This document shows, piece after piece, positions 24,000-35,408 of a stretch of 64,000 bases of DNA. Each line of letters opens with the position of its first letter. Position 1 is the first letter of the stretch. Below the pieces are notes generated by a model, which ran no database searches, was not told where the DNA came from, and was given only the letters and a program-made list of their open reading frames with translations. The stretch covers positions 330,612 to 394,611 of the forward strand of contig MNCI01026259.1 in the NCBI GenBank assembly GCA_015680685.1, in the 5' to 3' direction. Origin of the DNA: Gnetum montanum (lineage: Eukaryota > Streptophyta > Gnetopsida > Gnetales > Gnetaceae). Made by a program: the position numbers and the translations under genes.

Positions 24000-24680
24000 A
24001 CATTTTTTTTAACATTTGATTCTAGTTGATAAAATTAAAATTTTCTAATAGCTCAATAAAACTTTTCTAATGTAGGTTTAACTAATGTTATTTCATCAAA
24101 TACTACAATCCCTTTTGACCTATTCAAATTATCAAATTCTCTTTGAATAGGTAGTACCATCAAACCTTCAATGTAGATACCATTCCTTCCAATTCTATCT
24201 CATGAGTAGGGTAGTGCATCTTATGAGAATTAAGCTATCTTGAGGTATAGGCTATCACTTTTTCCTCTTACATGATAATACATCCATAACCTTCTCATGA
24301 CACATCATTTCAAATGTCAAATAGTTTATCTAGGATATGTGAGAATAAAATTAAAGTCAATATTAGTCTACCATTGAGTCCATCAAAGATAGCCTAATGA
24401 CTTAGGTCCCACAAGAAACCAATATTCTTTTGTGATAAATTTGTGAGGGAAAATTAATGTGAGAGAAGTTCTTGATGAGCATCTTGTAATAACCTACAAG
24501 TCCTAGAAAATCCATAATCTTCTTCAAATCATTGAGAACATGTTAATAAAAAATAATTGATATCTTAGCAAAGTCTACTACTACAGTAGCCTCAAAAAGA
24601 ACATGCCTCAATAACTAAATATTTTATCACTAGAAAGAGCACTTAGAAGGTTGGACAAATAACTTTTTTTCTCTCTAAGT
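24000..24680 (-). pseudogene. RNase H and RT thumb region of H
   Basis: On the minus strand HLRMIF, LREKKLFVQPSKCSF and LLRHVLFEA fit the HLR..L..L....L.AK.SKC.F block that follows the RT palm. ILDKLFDI, YGCIIM and LNSHKMHYPTHEIELEGMV fit the RNase H, with the conserved Y.THE.E. The sequence is broken by many stops. Confidence 0.65.
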
Positions 24681-24899
24681 ATCTAGAAAATCATCCTCAG
24701 ATGCTACTTATACAACTCCTAAAACGAAGAGTATTTTAAAATATCATCGATGAACATTATAGGAAATTGGTCCATGTATGGTCTCATGACACTGTTCATG
24801 AGCTACATACATACTATAGAAGTATTAGTGAATTCACATAGAAGAACCAAGAACTCATAATATTTATATTATGTCTTGAAGGCTATCTTAGGAACATCC
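24681..24899 (-). pseudogene. RT C-terminal part of H, cut by element B
   Basis: Starting at the B junction the minus strand reads VPKIAFKTxYKYYEFLVL, then LMNSVMRPYMDQFPIMFIDD and ILKYSS. These are the KTAF.T.YGHYEF...LMN.V..PYLDQFV.VFIDDIL.YS motifs of chromovirus RT. FIDD is the catalytic motif (24740-24755). The N-terminal part of the same RT resumes at 60671, 35.8 kb away. Confidence 0.85.
24895..24899. repeat. target-site duplication, left of element B
   Basis: CATCC lies just before the LTR start TGAGGATT. The other side (60671-60675) reads CATAC, four of five bases identical. A 5-bp duplication is the usual result of LTR-element integration. Confidence 0.6.
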
Positions 24900-25508
24900 T
24901 GAGGATTAAGAAATTATAAAGAGGGAGAGGGGGGAATGAATAAGTTCCCTAAATCACAAGCAACACTTGTTACACAAAACACAAGAATTATGTGGTTTTC
25001 CAACCTAGGTACTCCACACTCTAAGGGTAGATTCATTGCATAACTCTAGATTTTGTTTCTTCCAAAATGTGGTTTAGAATACATCATAATCTTTATAAAG
25101 TTTGAGGTTTTCTAAGAAGAGTTTTGTTATTGTGATAACTTTCAATCCCATAAGGTTCCAACAAGATTAAGTGTGGTTTAAAGGATCCCATAACTTGTAC
25201 AAAATAGAGCTTCACTCTAGAGTATTTTGGTGTAAGAAAACAACTCAACCCCATAGAATCCCAACAAGGTCTAAAAGGATGCCTTCTCTCAAGAAGCACA
25301 TTAATCCCTCAGGGTAGCAAGAAAAGAAAACGAAATTACAAGAAGAGAATGTAACTCAATTTACAAATTCCTTGTACAATGAAGTAGAGTTCCATAAAAA
25401 ATCAAGCAAATGATGTGACAATTCAAGTACACAAGTACAAAAACATAGGATAGACAATGATAACTTTGATGTTGACAATGCTTGCATAATACCCAAGAGT
25501 TTGGAATC

Positions 25509-25516
25509 TACTTATA
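25509..25516 (-). promoter_or_regulatory. TATA box in LTR of B (3' copy)
   Basis: On the minus strand GGCTATAAGTAG. The same TATAAGTA occurs in the A LTR (26197-26204) and the 5' LTR of B (60160-60167). Conservation in three LTR copies supports a promoter. Confidence 0.45.
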
Positions 25517-25702
25517 GCCTTAAATTTTTTGAAAATATCTTGGAATTCATGAAACAACTATTCAATTACTAATTTAGATGTCTCCTTCAAAATTGAGACA
25601 TCTTTTTGAAATCAACTTGAACTTTGGAGAGATCTTCTTTTAGAATGGGATGTCTCTAAGGAGACATATTCTTGTGATTGACTTCCTCTTGGCCAAGACA
25701 TC

Positions 25703-25707
25703 TTCTA
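25703..25707. repeat. target-site duplication TTCTA, left of A
   Basis: TTCTA is repeated exactly at 41724-41728, on the far side of element A. The flanks AGACATC...TATCTTAGAGACATC join into continuous LTR sequence as seen at 60388-60415. Confidence 0.8.
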
Positions 25708-26657
25708 TGAGGACCGAGAACTTAGAAGGGAGGGATGAATAAGCTTCCCAAATTGTAAATTGATCAACTACAAAAATTTCATCCAAAATTTACATGGTTT
25801 TCCAACTTGGGTACATCCACACTCAAAGGGTAGAATCCTTGCAAAAACTTTGAACTTTGTTTTTGAAAATGTAGTTTGAAGGGTACCACATCCTATACAA
25901 GCTTTGAGATCTACTCTAGAGTGTTTTGATGCTACAAAAACACTCAATCCCATAGGATATTGACAAGCTCAAAGAAAATGCCTTCTTGCAAGAAGCACAT
26001 TAACCCTGCAAGGCTACAAGAAAAAGAGAAAAAAAAAACACAAGAAAAGAGTGTAACTTAAATTACATGTCCTTGTACTTTGAAGCATAGTTCTACAAAC
26101 AATTAAGAAAATTATGTGATAATGAAGTACAGCATAAAATAGATAATGATGAATTTGATGTTACAATGCTTTCTTAATTCCAAAGAGTTTGAAGTCTACT
26201 TATAACATCAAAGTTTTTAAAAATACCTTGGAATTCATGCAATAACTATCTAATGGCTAGTGTAGACATATCCTTCAAGATTGGGATGTATTTCTAAAAT
26301 TAGCTTCAACTTTAGTAAGATGTCTCATTTCAAGATGGGATGTCTTTTTTTGATGGCCTTCCTCGTAGCCTAGATGTCCTCTGTTACTTGGAGACATCTT
26401 CTCAACTTTTTAGCTCTAGTTCACGAGGCTTCTTTTTTATTGATTTAGCTTTCTCTCAATCCCTAGAGAATATTCATTTAGCTTGTAGCCTTCTTACTTG
26501 TGCATGCTCCCAACTTACTCATGTAGTCTCTACTTTAACATCTCTTTGTAGATCTCATTTCTCGAGTTCTCATTCATGCCCTATAAAATCATCCCATTCC
26601 ACAAACATTCTATATTCTCCATTTTCCTTAAGGTTTTGACATACCAAAAGGTCAATA
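25708..26657 (-). repeat. 3' LTR of A
   Basis: It starts TGAGGACCGAGAACTTAGAA and ends CATACCAAAAGGTCAATA on the plus strand. It matches the A 5' LTR (41060-41723) and the B LTRs. It is 950 bp; the A 5' LTR lacks about 290 bp of its middle. An open frame at 26340-26639 is LTR sequence, not a gene. Confidence 0.85.
26197..26204 (-). promoter_or_regulatory. TATA box in 3' LTR of A
   Basis: The minus strand reads TATAAGTA, the same motif in the same LTR context as in B. Confidence 0.4.
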
Positions 26658-26671
26658 ATCTTCCCCTTTTT
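26658..26671 (-). other. polypurine tract of A
   Basis: On the minus strand CCAAAAAGGGGAAGAT sits directly before the LTR start. B has AAAAAGGGGGAGAT at 41999-42012. This is the usual copia-type PPT. Confidence 0.75.
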
Positions 26672-27060
26672 GGTAATGTTCAAAACTTAAGAAAATGGGT
26701 GAGTCGATAAATAATTTAAATAACAATAACCATTAAAAATATTAAGACATATAAATTCCAATGCTAGCCAAGGTTATAACTAGGATAATGGCTATAAAGC
26801 TCAAGGCATAGGGTATAGATTGCATGAAATTTAAAAATGAAACTATACTATGTAAATGAAAAACCTATCTCCATCATAATCATTATATAGAAGCATAAAT
26901 TGTCAATAAAATATTCACAAACTATCGACATTATATTCAGCTACTAAAATATCCTCAAAAATCACATATGTGAAAGTCCATAATGAAAAACCACATATGT
27001 GTACATCATCAAAACCTATATCTTTATTTTTAGACATCATCAAAAAGAAGGAAGAGGACC
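26672..27060 (-). other. 3' untranslated region of A, no gene
   Basis: This AT-rich sequence between the second ORF and the PPT matches B at 42016-42269 plus 55463-55570 ('gacataaattctaatg' against 'gacatataaattccaatg'). It shows where D entered B. Confidence 0.5.
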
Positions 27061-28501
27061 TAAGGACTCTAATCATTGATCCTAGTCACATCATCTAAGT
27101 CCTCATTTGAAGAAATTACAGCTCAAGAAGGTATGTAGGTCTCCTCCTCCTCATCATGACTATTAGTAGTAGAGTTGGACATGTGCTACTTTCTATAATC
27201 ATTTGAAGAAGGTAGCTAAATAGGAGCTCTCCATGGATGAAGCCTCACTCAAAATTGAGATGAAGCTAGTGGATCTAGCCAAGATCAAGCCTGCTAATAG
27301 GATGAGAAAGATCCCTTTCTTTGATAGGTGTTGGAATTAATAGGCCTCCATTGGAATGAAGTCCCAAAGATTCTCTCCATGAATAGCCACTTAAAAGATC
27401 TAGGAGCATCATACTAATGATGAAAACTAGATCTAGGATGCATGGGATCAAGATGATCCCCTTGAACATGTGTCAATGATACATCAGTCTCATCTGAATT
27501 AGAGGCATGTTCCAAATCAGAGACTTGGGAAGGTCCAATTGTTATCGAATGTCTCCATGGAGCAAAAAGGTCCTCCTTACTATTTGAAATAGGAGGAGTA
27601 GTGATCTCCTCAAACTATTAGAAATTAGAAGTAAGAGGTACATTAGCTAAATCCATTCTCTTATGTAGGTAAGAGAGATTCCTACCAATCATTCTCAAGG
27701 TACAAGCAAATGACTAAAGTAGCTTCTTTAGGGAATATATCACCTATCCACTAATAGATTTGGACCTTCTTAACTAAGGAGAGGACTGGGATGGTGATGG
27801 TTATCTCTTCTTCTTCTTAGATTGAGGTGGTCAAGTATTGGATCATACTTCATCAACATGTAAGGAGCTCCTCTTCTCTACATACTCATCATGGCTCCTC
27901 TTGCCTTTGAGCAAAGACATGTTAGAAATGAACATACCTCTTTGATGAATCAGTAGATTGATAAGGTGGGGATGTTAAAGATCCTCTCTTTGGTGAACAT
28001 GTTCAACCTATCATGGTAGAGAGTATGACCTATGTCCAATGAATATCCTATAAGAAGGTAGTATAAAACAAAAGCTTGGACTAGCAACAAATAGTTATAG
28101 CTTCACCCTTTCATAATGATGTTAGATAAGACAATTAGTAACAAAGTGAAAGCATCTAGAGCCATATTGTTCCTATAAATCCTCCCTCTACCAAGAGACA
28201 TAGACTCTCCAAACAACACATCATAGAATTCATTGTGGTTAATGGAAATTATACCATTTGTAAAAATATCATTGATGGAATGAATGATAACCCTAAAGAA
28301 ATTAGCACTAGAAATCCCAAGAAGTGCATTGACCACTTGAGGAGACACATCAATCACCAAACCCTTAGCAATGATAGTAAAAGTTCCAACAATAACATTC
28401 ATAATGACAGTGTTACCATAAAACTCCCAAATGAGAAATTGAGGCACATAGAAATCCATGGAAATAAAAATTATCCAATTTAACACTTGGAAGAAACTCA
28501 T
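27060..28501 (-). pseudogene. second ORF of A, plant-transposon-domain-like
   Basis: The frame starts MSFFQVLNWIIFISMDFYVP at 28501 and is open for 132 residues. It includes FLIWEFYGNTVIMNVIVG, IDVSPQVVNALLGISS, FYDVLFGESMSLGRGRIYRN and MALDAFTLLLIVLSNIIM. After a stop it continues with YNYLLLVQAF and LGHTLY-like blocks to about 27060. The order (EFY..., V.G, ...INALLG, H..L) resembles the 'putative plant transposon protein' domain often attached to retroelement gag-like genes. Copy B has the same ORF (57005 down to 55640). The function is unknown and the domain assignment is from pattern memory. Confidence 0.55.
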
Positions 28502-29052
28502 TAATTCTTATTGCCTACACTGTTGGAAGGAAAGAGGATACTTATAAATGATGAAAATGATTTGAGTTACCTCAAACTGGTGTTGGGCATTAATGGACTT
28601 GAAGGATTATAGGAGCTTAGAGTGTTGGTGGATGCTCCACTTGAAATTTTCTTAGGTAGCACACCTGATGTTCTAACCTTCTTGTGGGCCATGAAAGCAT
28701 AAATCACTACTGTTGGTAGGGCCTTGGTCAGCTCTCCTTGGTCATCTCATTGAAAATGAGTCAAAAGGAGCATTTATATTTGAATAATCATGCTAAAGGA
28801 GGGTTTTTAATGAAAAAGTAGATGTCTACTTTGAAAGATAGACATATCCTCTAACCCTAAAACTAAAGGTAGAAATATCTTTTGGAAAGTAGGTATCTTT
28901 GCCATGTTGAAGGAAAACTCAGGTAGATGTCTCATAGGAGATGTGTTTAGGGGAGATATCTTGTCATGATGTGGTTTAGCAGGATGGGATTCAAGAATGG
29001 CTACCAGGGATTATAGCCTTAAGAGATATGCATAATGAATCAAAATTTACCT
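28502..29052 (-). other. intergenic spacer of A, no gene
   Basis: This non-coding stretch lies between gag and the second ORF. It matches B at 57006-57646. It contains several 'agatgtct' repeats, also seen in the LTRs. Confidence 0.4.
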
Positions 29053-29834
29053 TTACTTACCTTTATTACTAAAGAGAATGAAAATGCCTAGTAAACTTGA
29101 GAACGAGACTCCTCTTTTAAGGTTTCTATTCTGACACAAACTTCTTTGATTTCCAAGCCTTGAATCCCTTTCACAAAATTTTAGAGAGAGTCTTCTCATT
29201 CTCAAGTTCTTTCCTTTTGATTCCTCATACCTTCTTACCTTTATTATTGTTTTGAGTTGTCCTTCTTTCCTTTTTCCCCTATAATATTTTCTTTCTAGGT
29301 ACATTTGGGTAATACCTAGGAGTCTTATGATATGAACAGGTGTTCATGTGATAATATTTTAAATTGCACTCCCATTGATCATGCAAAAATTTATTACAAT
29401 AATAACATCTAACATTTCTATTGTGGTTAAAGTGATCAAACCTTAAAGTTCTTCTTGGTTGAAATGTAGTACTCATTAGTACTTCAATGTTTGAAGAAGC
29501 CTTCTATTAAGATGGAGTTTGTGTAGATGTTTCTTCTGCTAAATAACATCCTAGTCCACTTTTATCATGTGGACTTCTTCCTTGTCCTAGGACCATTCAA
29601 AGGGACTCTTCTTCTTTGACTAGCCTTTCATTTACAAGTTTGGCATATGCAAGTTCTTTCTTAATTTGCTTATAAGACTTAATTAGCTCTTTATTCTTAG
29701 TCCTAAGGTTTGAGATTTCTTTTGTGAGATTAGAAACTATTATATTTATTGAAGAAATATCTTGATCCTTGGTTTTTACTTTCTTGGTCAACTTTACACA
29801 AAGACTTTTAAGTGAAACACCACTAATTTCCGTA
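29053..29834 (-). pseudogene. gag C-terminal part of A (cut by F)
   Basis: This is the continuation of the copia-type gag from 39903. It reads VSLKSLCVKLTKKVKTKDQD, ISSINIIVSNLTKEISNLRT and LAYAKLVNERLVKEEESL, a predicted coiled coil. Then comes a zinc-knuckle-like CYYCNKFLHDQWECN and a basic tail. Copy B has the same blocks uninterrupted. The join at 29834/39903 lies in the coiled-coil lead-in (LTKKVK... against DRYDLLCK). Confidence 0.75.
29813..29834 (+). repeat. partial duplicate of the F LTR start
   Basis: TGAAACACCACTAATTTCCG lies immediately before the LTR start TGAAACACCACTAATTTCGT. The first 18 bases of the LTR are thus present twice. This blurs the exact insertion point and target duplication of F. 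Confidence 0.6.
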
Positions 29835-30284
29835 TGAAACACCACTAATTTCGTCCTAGCACTTTAAATTGAAAATGAATCAAAACCTTTCAATCATTTA
29901 GAAGGTAAAATTTGACTAAGGTAGGGAGCTCACCCCTAGCTTGCCCAAGCCTGCTTGCTCACGCTATCAAGCTAGCTTGCCCTTAGCATGAGCAACTCCA
30001 ATAGCTTCAAAATCAAGTCAAAACAATCCAAATCTAAAAGTGTCAGGCTGCAACATGAGTCCAGCGTGACCAACTTTCAGAGCCTTAAAATAGGCTTAAA
30101 ACAGCCTCAAAACAGCGTCAAAATGGTCTAATTTTGAAAGGAAAAGTCACCCTCAAGGTCCATTAATGATTTTTCCAAGTTTCAACCTCCAAAACTTCAG
30201 ATTTCAGCTCCAAAAATGCTCATTTTTATCACTGATGCCTAGGTCACGTTGACAACATGAGTTTAGTGTGACCAACTTCCAGAA

Positions 30285-30580
30285 AATTCTTAGCATCAGC
30301 AACTTCCAGAAAATTCCAGAAAATGGCAAAAAATTCTCATTATTAGCAACTTGCAGAAAATTCCAGAAAATTCTAAAAAATTCTCAACATTAGAAAATTT
30401 TAGAAAATTCTTAGCATCAGAAAATTTTAGAAAATTCTTAGCATCAGAAAATTTCAGAAAATTCTCTGCATCAGCAACTCCCAGAAAATTCCAAAAAATG
30501 GTAGAAAATTCCAAAAAATTCTCAGCACTAGAAAATTCCAAAAAATTCTCAACTTCTAGAAAATTCCAGAAAACTCACGG
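30285..30580. repeat. AGAAAATTCC-type tandem repeat in F 5' LTR
   Basis: Units of CAGAAAATTCC, often with CTTAGCATCAGAAAATTTT, are repeated many times. The 3' LTR has a shorter version (38358-38583). Confidence 0.7.
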
Positions 30581-30743
30581 ACAAAAAAGTTTCAAGAAAA
30601 ATGGGTCAAATTTTCCTTGTACATTTCATTGTAAATCTTCATTTGTGGGATAGGCATGCCCTCATGTATAAATTAAATGTACTTTCATGGGCTTAAATAA
30701 CCCATAAATTGTAAAATGCAATGTACCTGGTCAAGAATGTAGC

Positions 30744-30970
30744 TTGCCAACACACATCCAACTTGTGCACAACTATCCGACACAAATCCAACTCATGCAC
30801 AAATATCCAACACACATCCAACTCTCACCAACATGCATCCAACTCATGCACAACTATCCAACACAAATCCAACTCGTCCACAACTATTCGACACAAATCC
30901 AACTCATGCACAACTATCCAACACACATCCAACTCTCGCCAACACACATCCAACCTGAGCACAACTATCC
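30744..30970. repeat. 21/30-bp minisatellite in F 5' LTR
   Basis: Units ACACAAATCCAACTCATGCA plus CAACTATCCG (30 bp) alternate with ACACACATCCAACTCTCGCCA (21 bp). They encode His/Thr/Gln-rich frames by chance. The 3' LTR array is almost twice as long. Confidence 0.75.
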
Positions 30971-31059
30971 ATTGGACACATGTCACTAGATCTGCTTTCC
31001 TCTCATCTCCCAGCCATTGATTCCATTCTTAAATTTTGTGCTCGAGCCCAACCCAAACC

Positions 31060-31067
31060 TATAAATA
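31060..31067 (+). promoter_or_regulatory. TATA box in F 5' LTR
   Basis: CCTATAAATACCC lies in the LTR after the minisatellite. The 3' LTR has CCTGTAAATACCC at 39251, one transition away. This is the likely core promoter of the element RNA. Confidence 0.5.
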
Positions 31068-31718
31068 CCCTGTCAATTCACATAAACTAGGGGGCAAAAA
31101 TTGGAGAGATTGGTAATTCTGAGAGAGGACAGAACCAGCAATCCTTGGGCACTCGACACACTTGACTATTGGCATCCAAGAATTTCTCACGTTCATCACA
31201 TCACATCATTGCATCATCATGTTACATCACCCTGGGGCTAGGCGTTCGACCTGCCATCTATACGCAGCTATGCTTTGACTGGTGCACATCTTTTTTAAGA
31301 AATACATTATTTCCGTTTTGCCAACCAAACATTATTTCCATTTTCTGTTTCATGTTCTATTTTTATGTTCTGTTTACATTTTTGCTTACATTCAGTTTAT
31401 GTTCTGTTTACACATTCAGTTTAGTTTACATTTTGTTTATGCCTTATGTTTACATTTATGTCTTACGGCTCATGTTTACATTTTACGCACATTTATATGT
31501 TTTAAGACATTGTTTACGATAACCCCAACACTAGCTGTAGCTTACGTTTGGGGAAGTCCTTGGTTGATTTAAGTGTAGACCATCCAAGACACTCTACCTT
31601 CATTTACTTTTCTAGCTTGCCCTCGGGCGAAGGTAGGGTCAGTTGTGGCTGCTCGACGATCTTTTAGTGTCTGTTTCCCTTCCAGTCTCACATCAATGAT
31701 TTAGGTCAAAAACATTTT

Positions 31719-31737
31719 TGGTGCTAGAAGAAGGGCC
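31719..31737 (+). other. candidate primer-binding site of F
   Basis: TGGTGCTAGAAGAAGGGCC lies ten bases after the end of LTR homology. It resembles sites starting TGGCGCTAGAAGGAGGG found in related plant gypsy elements. The gap from the LTR end is longer than usual. Confidence 0.4.
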
Positions 31738-31954
31738 AACTTGTTGTTTGTTAAAATGTCCATCACGCTACCTATCAAAAATTTTTCATCTTATCTTGTG
31801 AGTCTCTTGTCCCTGTTGGTCAAGCTGAGCTTGTCCCTATTGGTCACGTTGTGGTTTGATCGGTTTGGTCATGTTGTATTTGTGTCACGCCAGTCATAGT
31901 GCAACTGCTTACAATCCAACCCCATTCATCCAGCCTAGTCTGCTCACATTTGTC

Positions 31955-34660
31955 ATGGAATCCTTCCAAATCAACCTAGTAACACTACCAATCGCTGAAA
32001 CTTCGAACCCTGTGACTACTACGGAACCCATAACTGTCATCGAACAAGTAAACCCTCAAGGCCCTACACTCTAGTCACTTAGGATATAGGGAAAAGACCC
32101 TACCTATGCCACTCTTACACCTGAACAATACAACTTCATATGTGTCAAAATCCAAGCCAACCTACCTATTGACCATACGGAAAGGGAAGCAAAACGAGAC
32201 TATGAACTTATCCACAAGGGAGGTCATGAGTTCATCCCTTTAGCATTTGACATAATACCGCTCTTTGAACACTGTCATAGGCTCATATCCCAACTTCTCA
32301 TGGCTAGAAGTCAAGTCTTACAGCTACCTTCCATAGAGCCTCAAGATGAAGAAGATGACTTTGCAGCCCAATCTAAACATGGAGAATCATACCATACCAT
32401 TAGCCCCCATGCCCATACAAACCCACTGTTTCAACCGTTCCCGGAAGAAACAATATTTCCACCACCAGTTTCCTTATGGGAAGTAGCCATTCCCATCCCC
32501 ATATTCTCCATGTCCAACATTCAAACTAACACATCTACTTCCATCATACCATTGCAAACACAATCCCAACAGACTAATGAAGGAATGACTTCTCGACCTC
32601 AAGTGATTGGAATGCCATCGGTCATACCTACTTCCATGTCCATCCATTATGTACCTCAAGTGCAAATCCAACAAACACCAACGATCACTTCACAACCTGT
32701 GACTAGGCAGTGGGTCCCACCAGTTGTTCAGCAAAACCCGTCTACTCACTATAGTGTACCACATCTCATAACTTAGCCCCGAATGCTATCCCGCCACAAC
32801 AAACAATAGTCCAACAACCTCTTTTTCCACAAATGATGCCACAATCGAGTCATTATCAATTACCATCAACCCAAACTGCTAGTCTTCCTACCGCCCAAGA
32901 ATGGGCAGACACACAAAAAATGATGCACTCCTTGGTAGAGGAATTAAAATGTCTTAAAACTTTGAACAATGGACTGGATTTCTATCAAGATAACTCGATT
33001 GACCCCTTAGTTCCACCCTTAACCTTGCCAAAAGGAGTCTCATTACCTTATTTGACCAAGTACAATGGAGAGGGAGACCCAAATGCCCACCTAGTGACAT
33101 TCTGAACCGAAAGTCTTTTGCTTCAGGCATGGCCATATGTAATTCTGCATGTGTTTGCTATGCCCTTAACAGGAAAAGCCTTAGATTGGTACCAAGCCTT
33201 ACCCCGTAGCTCTATATCTTCTCTAGAGGATTTTTTGCATCATTTTTCCACCTATTTCAAATACAATCTAAAACCTGAAGCCACATTAGATAGCTTGATT
33301 CAAATTGAACAAGCGCCTTTAGAGCCAGCATAGAAATTTATCCAAAGATGGAGTTCCGCCCTGAATGAACTTCTTGAAACTATTCTTGAAACATATATGC
33401 TTACCATCCTTAAGGAAACTGCAAATGACTTCATTAAATCAAAGCTTTATTATCTAAAACTCTGTACTTTGAGTCAGGATTTCGTAAAAATTAAGGACAT
33501 CGAGGAAGCATCGCAAGCTAGCAATGACCCAACTTATGTGACCTACAAAAACCAACATACTCACAAGAAAAATACAACTGAGGCAATAGTAGCTGCAATT
33601 ACAAAAGTAATCAACTGGGACCCAAAAGCTAAGCAACCTAAAGCCCTAGCTAACAAAGCTGCCAACTTTGGCACCAACTCACCTACATCAGCAGGGGCCA
33701 CCCCAAGGCCCAACTTTTAGCCAAGGACCACTCAAAGTATACACCACTACCGATGCAACCCTCTCAACTATTGGAGAAACTCTTGAAAGACGGGAAAATC
33801 CAACAAAAACATGTGTCAGAGATTACCTGCCAAAAACATGACAAGTACTACGAGCTACTAAGGAACCCCACCTTAGCAGTACCAAATGAGCCTCCGGTCT
33901 GACAATATTTTAAATTGGACCAATACTATCATTACCATCAAATGGCTGGTTATAGTATAGACAACTGTCATGCCTTGCAAGATGACCTGCAGGGAATGAT
34001 AGAATAAGGCCAACTAGTGATTGACATAGCAAGTCAATCCAACATAGATGATGCCTCCTATGCCGTAAACTCAATTAGAATAGGTGGCAAGCCCAAACCT
34101 GTGCAAAAACCTTTTTTGATCTGTGTGTCTCCCAGCAAGGCAAGGATTCCCCAAAACCCCACAACCAAGAGGCCTTCCTTTGTAATCAAGGTGCCACCCC
34201 AGGCATCCACAACACCCTTTGTGGTCAAGGCTTCACAGACATCATTCGCTAAGATGTGAAACTGGCATGACTCATCCGCTAAGACATTAAATTGGCATGA
34301 TGCAGCAACAAAAATCGCTAAGCAACCTTTCGTCATAAGAGTGCCACAATGAGATGGCCCCTCACCTACCCGAAGCCCAATAGTGAGCAACATCTCAATC
34401 CCTCCTCCTTCAAGGGTTGACCCCACTAGCAACCCAGGTAGGCCCACCAAATGGGAACATAAGAGGACAAACGAGCACCTCGCAACTCCCATGGCAGAAG
34501 CAAAGGCCATAATTAGAAAAAAACAATTGAACACTGGGGCCCCTACCCCCAAGCAAACCAAGCCTAAGTCCCCCTCTCGAGAGGTGTATCTCTCAAGCTT
34601 CACAGAGAAAGTCAAAGCCAACACAACAGCTAATGATAAGGACTTCGTAGCTGCACTAAC
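31955..34660 (+). pseudogene. gag of Tat-type element F
   Basis: The frame opens at MESFQINLVTLP and runs to 32776 with two stops. It contains a Pro/Gln/Ser-rich stretch (IPLQTQSQQTNEGMTSRPQ). A frameshift leads to 32780-33720, with LTLPKGVSLPYLTKYNGEGD, PNAHLVTF, GKALDWYQALPRSSISSLED, FSTYFKYNL and WSSALNELLETI. This is the capsid of gypsy gag. Two stops lie at conserved Arg/Trp-like codons. A second shift gives YFKLDQYYHYHQMAGYS and a Pro/Lys-rich tail to 34660. The capsid is fairly well kept. An antisense open frame of 188 codons (34058-34624) is a shadow. Confidence 0.75.
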
Positions 34661-34879
34661 CTAGGTAAAGCAAACGCTCAAGCAAAAGAACACAACATTT
34701 AGCTTATACAACCTGGTCAGGACCTCACCTGCTCACTACCAAGCATTGACCTAGGTCTTAGCCTCCATTCCTGTTATGGAGGACATCCCTGCAAATGAGG
34801 CATCCATCTGTGCAACAATGTTGCCTCCCACACCATAAGAATTAGGTTTAACAACCTTAGCCTTTCGTGATGATGTAGT

Positions 34880-35408
34880 TAAAGTCAACCCCAAATGAGG
34901 GGAAGTTATTACAGCTCCACTATCAATTAGCATTTGTGTTGGGTAGTGCACCATCCACAGAGTGCATGTTGATGATGGTGCAGCAATGAACATAGTCCTG
35001 TACTGCGTCATCGAGAAGCTAGGCCTGGCAGATGAAATCAGGCCAACCAAAATCACATGTCTAAAATCCTTCAATGGATCACATGTCATAGTCAAGGGTA
35101 CAATCAACTTAGCCTTTGTAGTGGGAAAGCAATTCCCCACTTGCACAAATTTCACTATCATAGAGGAGATGCTAGGCTTCAACATGATTCTAGGTAGGCC
35201 TTGGCTAGCTCAACTAAGGGCCATCTCCTATCCCATCCACCAAGAAATCCCCCTTCCATACGAAGGTGGTCAAGTTATCATCCATGGTGATAACGTTTCC
35301 TCTTCCACTATCCACAACATAGACATGGTGCAAGTTTTGGAAGAAGAGTTTCTTAATGATACACCTATGACAACCAATGCAACGCTTAAGGCTAACACAC
35401 CTGAATGA
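34880..35408 (+). pseudogene. aspartic protease of F
   Basis: The open frame has HRVHVDDGAAMNIVLYCVIE (active-site DDGA), KLGLADEI, LKSFNGSHVIVKGTINLAFV, FPTCTNFTIIEEMLGFNMIL and GRPWLAQL, the ILGRPWL C-terminal motif of retropepsins. It would cut the gag polyprotein. J carries the same protease. The reading frame is the same as the gag tail, so it is probably a fused gag-protease. It looks close to intact over 148 residues. Confidence 0.8.

Larger units (their letters stand above)
24900..25707 (-). repeat. 3' LTR of B, distal part (split by A)
   Basis: This aligns with the 5' LTR of B (59567-60670) from its plus-strand start: AATGAATAAGTT, CACTCTAAGGGTAGATTC-like text, 'ccccatagratcccaacaag' and GAAGCACATYAATCCCTC. 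It breaks off at ...AGACATCTTCTA, exactly where element A begins. The rest continues at 41729. Short frames at 25093-25299 and 25768-25953 are LTR sequence, not genes. Confidence 0.8.
29835..31708 (+). repeat. 5' LTR of F
   Basis: It starts TGAAACACC and is homologous to 37921-39902 up to GATTTAGGTCA. It holds an A-rich tandem repeat (30285-30580), a 21/30-bp minisatellite (30744-30970) and a TATA box (31060). Open frames 30296-30541, 30351-30653, 30721-31020 and 31169-31572 are products of these repeats or the U5 region and are not genes. Confidence 0.85.

Noticed and set aside
28235-28483. 82-codon plus-strand frame
   Set aside because: It is a shadow of the second ORF of element A on the minus strand.
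30296-31020. Several open frames with repeated AENFLKFS or HIQLMHNYP text on both strands
   Set aside because: They are translations of tandem repeats in the LTR of F, open because the repeat units lack stops in those frames.
31169-31572. Open frames rich in Phe, Tyr, Val (also 39363-40056)
   Set aside because: They lie in the U5 part of both F LTRs and reflect T-rich repeats such as GTTTACATT; they are not coding.
34058-34624. 188-codon open frame on the minus strand
   Set aside because: It lies antisense to the gag tail of F, which has recognisable homology to J; the antisense frame has no familiar motif.
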